Part shown: piece after piece, positions 4,641 through 5,955 of the stretch
How the letters are laid out: each line of letters begins with the position of its first letter
Numbering within the stretch: position 1 is the stretch's first letter
Notes under the pieces: model-generated
The model's database searches: none
What the model was told of the DNA's origin: nothing
The model's input: the letters and a program-made list of their open reading frames with translations, nothing else
Made by a program: the position numbers and the translations under genes
Origin: an uncultured Bifidobacterium sp.
GTDB taxonomy: Bacteria; Actinomycetota; Actinomycetes; Actinomycetales; Bifidobacteriaceae
DNA length: 5,955 nt
Reading direction: 5' to 3'
Assembly (NCBI GenBank): GCA_937876495.1
Contig: CALEGL010000017.1
Coordinates: 1 to 5,955, forward strand

Positions 4641-5955
4641 CTAGGCGCGTTCCATGGAGGACGTCTCAGAGGCTTCCAAGCCTATTCCCCTGTCGTTCTC
4701 TCTCCCGCTTATGGCCTGCGCGTCATCCTCGACGAGCCTCCCGTCCCGAAGCGTGAGCAGGCGATCGGCCCGGGCGATCGCCGCGGACCGGTGGGAGACG
4801 ATGAGATACGCGCGGCCGTCGCGGTGTCGGAACAGGGCGTCGAGCACCCGGCCCTCGAGAAGGGCGTCCATGTTGCTTGTGGGTTCGTCGAGCAGCACGA
4901 GCGGGGCGTCGCGGAGGAAGGCCCGTGCGACGGCGATGCGCTGGCGCTGCCCCGCGGACAGCTCCGAGCCGTTCCTCGTGAGCCGGTGATCGAGGCCACC
5001 GGGCAGCTCGGCGAGCACGTCGTCGAGTCCGGCGTCCCGCGCCGCCGCCTCGATGTCCGTGCGGGCGGCCTTGGGTCGTGCGATGGCGATGTTCCTGGCG
5101 ACGGTGTCGTCGAAGAGGAAGGTGTCCTGGCTGACCATCGTCTCGAGCCTGCGCAGGGCGTGCACGTCGATGGTCTCGATCGACTCGCCGCTGACGTCGA
5201 GCGTGCCATCCGTGCGGTCGCGGAAGCGCATAAGGACGTCGATGAGCGTGGACTTGCCGGCGCCGTTCTCGCCCTGAACGGCGATGACGTCCCCGGGCCG
5301 GATGCTCAGGTCCACGTCGGCGAGCACGGCGTCGGCGTGTGCGTCGGCGTCGTCCGCATACGAGAAGGCCAGATGCCGGGCGTCGAGACCGGTGAAGGAG
5401 CCGGGCGTCCGACCGCCCTCGTTCTCCTTGACCGCCGGTTCCTCATCCATCAGCGCGAAGACGCGGCGGGCGGAGGCGAGCGTGGGCTGCAGGCCCGAGC
5501 CCAGGCGCGCCACGGACATCAGCGCCGGGAAGGACGCCGTGAATCCGGCGACGGCCACGATGGCGGAGATGGCCCCCAGTCCTCCGGACGAGACGAGGAC
5601 GGCGGCCGTGCCGGTGAAGGCGGCCACGGCGAGCATGGGGATGGTCTCGGTGATGACGTCGTTCCATCCGCGCGCCCGGTTGCTGCGGCCGCGGGCGTCG
5701 ATCATGCGGGTCGTGGCGGCCATGAGGCGTTCGCGCGTCCGCGCGGCGGCGCCGAGTCCGGCGAGCTGGTCGCGGCCGTCCAGCGATTCGAGGACGAGGC
5801 TGTGGAGGGCTCCTGGGGCCGCGCGTTCCGTGGAAGCGGCGCGGTACGTCGGTCCGGCGGTCAGCCGGGGCCCGAGAAGCACGAGCAGCCCGTCGGCGGC
5901 GGGGGCGGTCAGACCCAGCCACGGGGCGAGGGTGCAGAACACACCGCCCCGGCCC
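4641..5955 (-). CDS. Exporter-type ABC half-transporter, permease end plus ATP-binding domain (5' end outside window)
   Basis: The frame is open from the right edge to TAG at 4643-4641. A GTG at 5942 is not the likely start, since the frame continues past it with no stop and most of the membrane domain is missing. Counting from that GTG, the last helices of an ABC exporter-type membrane domain are visible (about 96-118 and 122-145), with a coupling region LESLDGRDQLAGLGAAART (51-69). The ATP-binding domain starts near LDARHLAFSY (186-195): Walker A GENGAGKST (224-232), Q-loop SQD (Q272), signature LSAGQ (328-332, Ala instead of the second Gly-side residue), Walker B VLLDEP (349-354), H-loop H384. 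The signature is of the CydC/CydD and siderophore YbtP/Q-like sort, but I cannot assign a substrate. Such half-transporters usually work as pairs; the partner should lie upstream. Residues after about 404 are a hydrophilic tail with no known role. Confidence 0.88.
   Translation of the reverse strand, partial: GRGGVFCTLAPWLGLTAPAADGLLVLLGPRLTAGPTYRAASTERAAPGALHSLVLESLDGRDQLAGLGAAARTRERLMAATTRMIDARGRSNRARGWNDVITETIPMLAVAAFTGTAAVLVSSGGLGAISAIVAVAGFTASFPALMSVARLGSGLQPTLASARRVFALMDEEPAVKENEGGRTPGSFTGLDARHLAFSYADDADAHADAVLADVDLSIRPGDVIAVQGENGAGKSTLIDVLMRFRDRTDGTLDVSGESIETIDVHALRRLETMVSQDTFLFDDTVARNIAIARPKAARTDIEAAARDAGLDDVLAELPGGLDHRLTRNGSELSAGQRQRIAVARAFLRDAPLVLLDEPTSNMDALLEGRVLDALFRHRDGRAYLIVSHRSAAIARADRLLTLRDGRLVEDDAQAISGRENDRGIGLEASETSSMERA

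Overview
The window is GC-rich, uses strongly GC-ending codons and has AGGAG-type ribosome binding sites. The proteins look actinobacterial. A Bifidobacterium-like genome is my best guess from gene content and style, but no rRNA or marker gene here proves it.

Layout. Bases 1-176 (+) hold the last 57 codons of a gene that looks like a Y_phosphatase3-type tyrosine/serine phosphatase. Bases 177-416 are a convergent intergenic region filled by a degenerate 15-bp tandem repeat. Everything from 417 to the right edge is on the minus strand, in transcription order from the right: an exporter-type ABC half-transporter (4641-5955, 5' end outside the window); a 226-bp gap with a plausible promoter and possible operator; a membrane protein that looks like an MptD/Trep_Strep-family ECF S-component (3641-4414); an EcfT transmembrane coupling protein (2801-3580); a fused two-domain EcfA-type ATPase (1017-2801); and a GNAT acetyltransferase (417-1010).

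How the genes fit together. S-component, EcfT and double ATPase form a complete ECF-type vitamin/metal/small-molecule uptake module. EcfT and the ATPase overlap by one base (TGATG), and the GNAT start lies six bases after the ATPase stop, so at least these genes should be co-translated. The exporter-fold ABC protein upstream may belong to the same transport locus; its partner subunit would lie beyond the right edge. The substrate cannot be read from the sequence.

The unusual signal is the repeat. The same 15-bp unit (roughly GCNYCNGANNCSTTC on the + strand) fills the intergenic region, forms a 67-residue in-frame insertion in the first ATP-binding domain of the EcfA protein, and recurs in weaker form at that protein's N-terminus (three tandem M-A-x-D-T units, each with an ATG), probably in the GNAT C-terminal tail, and possibly in the S-component N-terminus. 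This looks like a small coding minisatellite that spreads or expands at permissive positions. In the intergenic copy, a run of seven C breaks the repeat by exactly one base.
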